From Symsagittifera roscoffensis (Eukaryota; Xenacoelomorpha; Acoela; Convolutidae), in NCBI RefSeq assembly GCF_963678635.1, contig NC_087064.1, positions 69,368,123 through 69,432,122 of the forward strand: a stretch of 64,000 nucleotides of DNA, given 5' to 3'. The position numbers and the translations under genes are program-made. The notes below the pieces were generated by a model that was not told the origin of the DNA, searched no databases, and saw only the letters and a program-made list of their open reading frames with translations. Positions within the stretch are counted from its first letter, which is position 1; every line of letters begins with the position of its first letter. This document shows positions 58,701-64,000 of this stretch, one piece after another.

Positions 58701-59675
58701 CTGCACAATCGCCAGCTAGATAAAAAAAATTGAGCTCCAAAAATAGGCGCCAGAAAATTCAATTGAGTTATTGTTCCGAATTTCGAAAAAACTTAGAATT
58801 GATAAGCTCAGCGTGTTTTTTTCAGACCAATTTACAAAAATGAAAATTGCATGATGATTCTGAAAACTTTTTCTTCACATCGTTTGCTGTAAATTTTTGC
58901 ATTAAGCCATAACAAATACGTACGACGACTGAGCAAGTTGAAACGTGAGGGGAGCTTAAAATTCATAGTTTCGCCAATAATTATTTCTACCAAAAATTAT
59001 TCGGTCAGACGGAACATTAGGGGTTTTGCCCTGAAATGAGCAGTCCTGTTTTGGTAAATTCAATTTGTAAAACGGTTGCAAAAGCTTTAATAGTAACAGT
59101 TTAATGTTAGTGAGAAATAAAGGAAAGCGTTTTTTGAAACAATGTTTATGTTTTTAATTTTAATGAACAAAAGGCAAAAAGAATGAGAAAAGGGGCAAAA
59201 AAAATTGGTTTAAACATAGACAATCTCTCTATTTATAGTGATAAAAAACATTATTATGTTCTATGGTTCGGCGCTAAAAAAAAAACTTTTTCAGCAGTGA
59301 GTGAGCAAAAAATTGGCTATAAACTATAAAACCTTGTTAAACTTGAATCTTGGCCACAAATTGTCACAAGCTTTTTAATTGTAAATAATGTGGAGACGGG
59401 GTTTATTAAAAAAATGTAATAAAAAAACTATTTTTTCTCCTGCGAACTGCAGAGGATCTATCAATAGGCCTGAACAGTCCTGTCGAGGATAGTCAATTTG
59501 TATTATCTTCCCACATTCAAGGCTACGTTATTTTGTTGAGCGAAGTTTTTTTTTGCGACTCAAGGCCGTTTTTTTGCGTCTAGAACTCTCACATGGTACC
59601 ACTATTGCAGCCTAATTTGGTCAGTTTATGGTAGTACTGTAGCTAGAGGTCAAGTTAGAGTGCGTCCTCACACAC
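58701..59675. other. Non-coding, AT-rich
   Basis: No gene seen. TAGGGGTTTTGCCCTGAAAT near 59019 resembles, inverted, CAGGGCGAAGCCCTGATTAT near 44136, probably fragments of one repeat. Confidence 0.35.
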
Positions 59676-59755
59676 TATCATTGCCATGGCATGGAAACGA
59701 ATACACGGTCAGATGATTTCAAAGTGAACGCCTTACCACTATGCTAAGTGCCTCT
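59676..59755 (-). repeat. tRNA-Ser-like SINE head
   Basis: On the - strand TAGCATAGTGGTAAGGCG (A box, from 59746 leftward), an anticodon-loop-like CACTTTGAAATCA and TATTCGTTTCC (B box, 59693-59703) follow in tRNA order and resemble serine tRNA (UGA). Stems do not pair fully, so it is a SINE promoter or tRNA pseudogene. The SINE body would extend left toward 59560. Confidence 0.45.
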
Positions 59756-61712
59756 TTATTTGGATGCGGACTTCATCCCTCTGGGTAATTATAATTTTTT
59801 TTGCATTGTTTTCGTGATATTTATAGCAATGAGTCATGGATAAATCAGCACCAAATTCGTTCTGACAGAGGGTACTTTAAAGGGCCCAAATGAAGGCTAC
59901 TAACTTGGTTCTGATATCGATGCCAATCTATGGTTCGGTACGGGTTTGACGCTGAAATTTGAGGTAGTCTGAGTCCGGGTTTGAGCAATTGAGCGATTTC
60001 TGACTGGATGAAAATAAAAAAATCCAAAGAGGTAACTGTAACCCTTAAAAATTTTTACTCATCTGATCTAAAAAATAATCGAAACTGTGCAACATTGACA
60101 GTAGATTCCGCAGGAAATTGCTTAAGTGAAGGGCGTTTAGTGAAAAATTTGCTAGAATTGTTCAAATTGTTTATAAAATTGTTCGATCAAGTTGAGCTTC
60201 TAAGCTAATCTTACAACTTTGGAAGAACTTGTTTGTCTAAAGAACAAAACCTAAAAGTGCAAACATTGGTCGCCTACTAATCCTCTACCAAGTAATGACA
60301 GATTTAGATTCAACCAACAATAAAATCTGTCAATTTGCACGAGTCAAGTTGGATCAATGTGCAGTCAAGGGACATAGAGGTTGCAACTTTTTGATTTCAA
60401 CGAGCCAATGCATTTTCAACGAATTTTCAACTAGTTTTCTCTTCATTTCTCTTGTCATTTTTTCTGCTTTTATTTAAGATGAAAGGATAAAATTATGACT
60501 AGGAATTGATGAAACTATGCGAAAAATTTCAGCTGGGCCAAAAAAAAAGAAGGAATCTTGCTTCGAAGGCAAAAGCGAGCCAGTTCATCATAACGGGTTT
60601 TATAGTTGTTTCTGGTGTGGAAACATGCACACAATCAAATTAAGGAATTTGAATTTTTTGCTCAAATTAGGTCTTCGAGAAGCTGATAAGCTGACATTAC
60701 TCTTCATGCCGCCGAAAATTGAAAGAGTTTAATTAGTCCGTCGTTGAAAAATGGAAGATATTTTTGAATGTTTTTGTGCTGATGATTAAAGTAAGTCAAC
60801 GAAAATTTTTTTCAGCAAATATTTTGAAAAGTTTACTGCTCCATACACAGTGTGCTCACTAGCAACTATAATGTGTTTAAATTTTGTCCAATTTTTTGGT
60901 TTAAGCTTCCAATACATTTTAAGGAATGTGTTATCAAAGCAAATAAAACTGTTTATTGCAACCGGACCAAAAACTCTTTGATATTGTTATCTAACTTTTT
61001 TTTGGCGGTATAGAGAGTAATTTAGGCTTATCAGCTTCCTATAGAAATAACTTGAGCCATTTATTTCAAAATCCTTATTTTATTTGCAAGGTTCTTTCCA
61101 AAGCAAGATCATATTTAAAGCCAGTTATGATATAATGGCTCGTTTTTTTTTATTCCGAGCGAGCCATATTTCGCCCAGCTAAATTTTTTCCTAAATTTTT
61201 ACCTCGGCTTTATTAAAATTTGAGCGCATCATCTTGAATAGTTGCAGAGAAAATGACAAAAACGTGAACAAACTGTTCATTTGCTCGTTGAAAGCAAAAA
61301 GGTGCAATATAATGATCAAAAATAAAAATATTGATAAAAGTTTTAGAAAATGGGTTCTTTAAAAAATTGCCAAACACAAGCCAATGGAAAAAACTTCCTG
61401 GCATTTTTTGTAATGTAAGCTCAAGCACGTGCAAACTCATCTCTAGAAACAAAATTCCCGCCCCTTTTCCAGAAAAAAATAATACGGTTTCAAGCGACTC
61501 AAAAAAGAATTGAATTGATTTTTTAAAAGTTTTTAAACGTCGGCTATCTTAGCCAATGCAAACTACAGTGTGAAATAATTCACATATCTAACACATCATT
61601 TGCATCAACTAGCTCGTCTATTTTCAACGTGGAGGTATGTTGAGTTTTTGAAACTATTTACAAAGAGCGAAATACTTTTTATCGATAAATTCCCTAAAGA
61701 TAGGACAACAGG
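59756..61712. other. Non-coding, AT-rich
   Basis: No supported feature. Short open frames (59845, 60008, 60517 and others) have no context. Confidence 0.35.
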
Positions 61713-61713
61713 C

Positions 61714-62110
61714 GGGGCGGATCTAGGTTTTTCTCGAGGGGAGGATTTTAAAAAAATATAAAAATTTTGTTGACCTTTTTTTAGGTCAACCAAATTGATT
61801 TTCTGAGCTCTCCCAAATCAAGATCACAAATCAGCATAAAGACCCCATTTTGACTAATTTTTTTATGCCGCGATCAAAATTTTTGAAAAATCAGGCCAAA
61901 AAAAGCGTTTTCAGGCACTTGTTTAGAAAATGTTGACCCAAAAAATCGCTTTTTTCTGTGCGCGCCAAAATATAGTAATTTGGCGCCGACGGCACTGTTA
62001 GAAAAAACTTGGGTCAGCCAGCCAACAACGGGTATTTCAAAATAGTACAAAGGGTCGGCAGGGGGTCAAATCCCTGAGGGGTGGGGGCGTCCGCTGGCGG
62101 GTTTAGGGGT
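61714..62110 (-). mobile_element. hAT-like MITE, degraded
   Basis: GGGGCGGATCTAGGTTTTTC at the left, then AGGTCAACCAAATTGATTTT, GAGCTCTCCCAAATC, TTTGGCGCCGACGGCAC and GGTCGGCAGGGGGTC as in 36233. The right end is GGCGGGTTTAGGGG. Terminal bases have decayed and no target duplication is visible. Confidence 0.8.
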
Positions 62111-63365
62111 CTGTTTTTTGCACCAGTTCTGACCGCTTCAAAGGCAATTTATAGGGATCATGTGGTGTGGCGTTGAATAAAACTCTTTCATTAATGAAAG
62201 AAATGCAAAAATCAAAAAAAAGTTCAGAGAAAAACTTATCAATTTCATGCTAAATAGCATAAATGGTGACAAGGTTTTCATTAAAGACCATCAAACTTAA
62301 GTCTATTACAATTTGTTTTTCTATTGGTTATTAACTACGTTTTTCTGGCATGTTTTTCCCACTAAATCGAGAATCTTTTCTAGAATAAAAACATAACATT
62401 TTGGATGAAAAATTTTTTAACATCATCAGCGAAAAACTGGGTATCCATGTTAAAAAACTAAACTTGCTTAATGCTTTTTTAAAAAGCTCACATCGGAAAT
62501 CCATGAACTGATTGGACTATGAGGTCAAAATTATTGTCATTTCAAGTTAGGCCATGAAATCGATTAAGACGTCATCATAATAAGCGATTCTATCCGTTAC
62601 ATCTGTTACAGATTTTCAGGGATTTAGCAGATTGTTATTAATTTTGTAAGTAAGTTTTTTAGACTTTAAAATCAATTTTTACGACAGTAAGAAATCGTTG
62701 CAATCCAAAAAATATTTCAAGATTTGCTTTATGTGTTGTACAATTATAGTTTTTACGCAATTCGGCCCAAAAGAAATCACCTTATTTGAATAGCAGAACT
62801 TACTTAAGACGAAAATTGATTCTGCTGAAACGTGGTTTTTTGGTACTTGCGCACAGCTCATTCAAAATTCAAAAACTATATTTGAAAATATTTCGTAAAA
62901 TGAGATAATTATTCGAGTAGTGAAAGTGGTATATTTTCAGGTCAGGTGTGGCCTGAAAGTTAGCTCAAACCGATGCGCAAGCTGAAGGAAAAGTAATTAA
63001 AAAAATTGGGATTAATTTTTTGTTTTTGATTTTTTGTTGGAGTTCATTTTGATCTCGTTTCCTAAGCATTAGATTACACAAGTGACACTCAGTTGTGTTC
63101 ATTTATCATCATCAATCGAGAACTTTTTGGGGAAAAAAACAACCCAGGTTTTTAAGACAGGGTTTTGATAAGAAGGCTTGATGAGAAACAAAGTCTTGCG
63201 CTTGATTTTAAATAGCTTGTGTTATTCCAGTTTGCTGTATAATTGCCTCTTGTATCAACCATGATCCAACTTATGTAATTTGTGGAAAAGATTAAATCAG
63301 GCATTTTTAAAACTGACGAGAACTTGTTTTGAGTGCGGTCAACCTTGTCAAACAGATTTTTGCAT
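62111..63365. other. Non-coding, AT-rich
   Basis: No supported feature seen. Confidence 0.35.
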
Positions 63366-63368
63366 GTC

Positions 63369-63600
63369 AGCAAAGGTAACCGGTTGCTAGTTGCATAAAA
63401 AACTCCGGCCACAATAACAAAAATAGTGTCTTTCTTCAAATTGTGCCATTTTTTGTCCGTGGCGTAATGAGAGCCTTTAACTTAAGCATATTCGATAGTA
63501 ATAGTAAACTAGCAATGACCAAAAGCGCTTTAATATGATGTATCATTCAGTCGATATTCTTTCCAATGAGTAGTTGTGGTTTTTCATGGGAAAATTTTTG
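63369..63600 (+). repeat. Dispersed family D, member 6
   Basis: GCAAAGGTAACCGGTTGCTA, TTTTTTGTCCGTGGCGTAAT, AAAGCGCTTTAATATGATGT, GAGTAGTTGTGGTTTTTCAT. The middle is shortened. Confidence 0.55.
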
Positions 63601-63670
63601 AAAAAACGTGTCCCCTCCTTCAGTTGGTAGGAAAAATGAAAAAATTTTCTATCCATGAAATTGATCATCG

Positions 63671-63868
63671 AAACGCGCAAAAAAGAAGACAGATTCTGAA
63701 AAAAAAATTGGTAGAGACAAAACGCGGAAAAAAGAAGACAGATTCTGAAAAAAAATTGGTAGAGACAAAACGCGGAAAAAAGAAGACAGATTCGGAACAA
63801 AAAATTCCGTAGGGACAAAACGTGGAAAAAAGAAGACAGATTCTGAAAAAAAACCGGAGAGACTAAAA
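63671..63868 (+). repeat. 48-bp minisatellite, about four units
   Basis: Units of the form ACGCGGAAAAAAGAAGACAG plus ATTCTGAAAAAAAATTGG and AGAGACAAA. A period of 48 keeps frames open on both strands; these are not genes. Confidence 0.85.
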
Positions 63869-64000
63869 AGTTTGAAAATTACCAAATAAGAATACTACAC
63901 TTATGTAATTGAAAAAATAGAGAGTTGTATTTTATTAAATTGTCCGTGCAACGCTTCAAGATGAAATTGAAACCAGATAATGTCCAAAAGTAAAATTGCT

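Noticed and set aside
63576-63885. Overlapping frames on both strands near the right edge
   Set aside because: Produced by a 48-bp minisatellite whose period is a multiple of three.

Overview
This is a window of AT-rich nuclear DNA from an animal. The evidence is a spliced tetraspanin gene with GT-AG introns, vertebrate/invertebrate-type TTAGGG hexamers, a metazoan-style non-LTR retroelement and many hAT-like non-autonomous transposons. The phylum cannot be fixed from the sequence. Most of the window is repeat-derived. Only two regions carry convincing host coding sequence.

Left third (1-25.3 kb). A 200-base run of N (1406-1605) is followed by two near-identical units of about 2.15 kb plus part of a third, more diverged one. 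Long degenerate AAT/CAT trinucleotide arrays then dominate. Set into them is a repeatedly duplicated gene fragment on the + strand made of three in-phase exons: A (143 nt), a 30-nt candidate micro-exon M, and B (160 nt). A+M+B is 333 nt, or 111 codons, and both ends fall in the same codon phase, so tandem copies could be spliced without a frameshift. The window holds three A, five M and five B copies. They arose by at least three nested duplications: a tandem duplication of about 4.0 kb, a higher-order one of about 6.4 kb, and a 678-bp triplication. One duplication breakpoint cuts B, and the triplication junction removes B's splice donor in two copies. I do not recognise the protein. A strand-switching minisatellite of about 24 bp follows in two copies.

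25.3-28.8 kb is a decayed non-LTR retroelement: reverse transcriptase with YADD, a CCHC finger and a restriction-like endonuclease-type C-terminus. It carries an in-frame run of telomeric hexamers. 29.4-30.6 kb is a TIR element built of TCTTGCAAGA repeats.

32.9-41.0 kb is a complete-looking tetraspanin gene on the - strand: eight coding exons, every junction in phase, predicted 539 aa. Its cytosolic N-terminus of about 240 aa is unusually long, with Ser-rich, His-rich and Cys-rich parts. Its introns hold a 446-bp hAT MITE with a perfect 8-bp target-site duplication and two members of another repeat family.

Right third (41-64 kb). I found no convincing gene. It holds a 721-bp near-palindrome, further MITE copies and relics, a six-member dispersed repeat family all in one orientation, two tRNA-like SINE relics, a direct/inverted repeat cluster at 56.7-58.7 kb and a 48-bp minisatellite. 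All comparisons were made by eye; no alignments, searches or folding programs were run.
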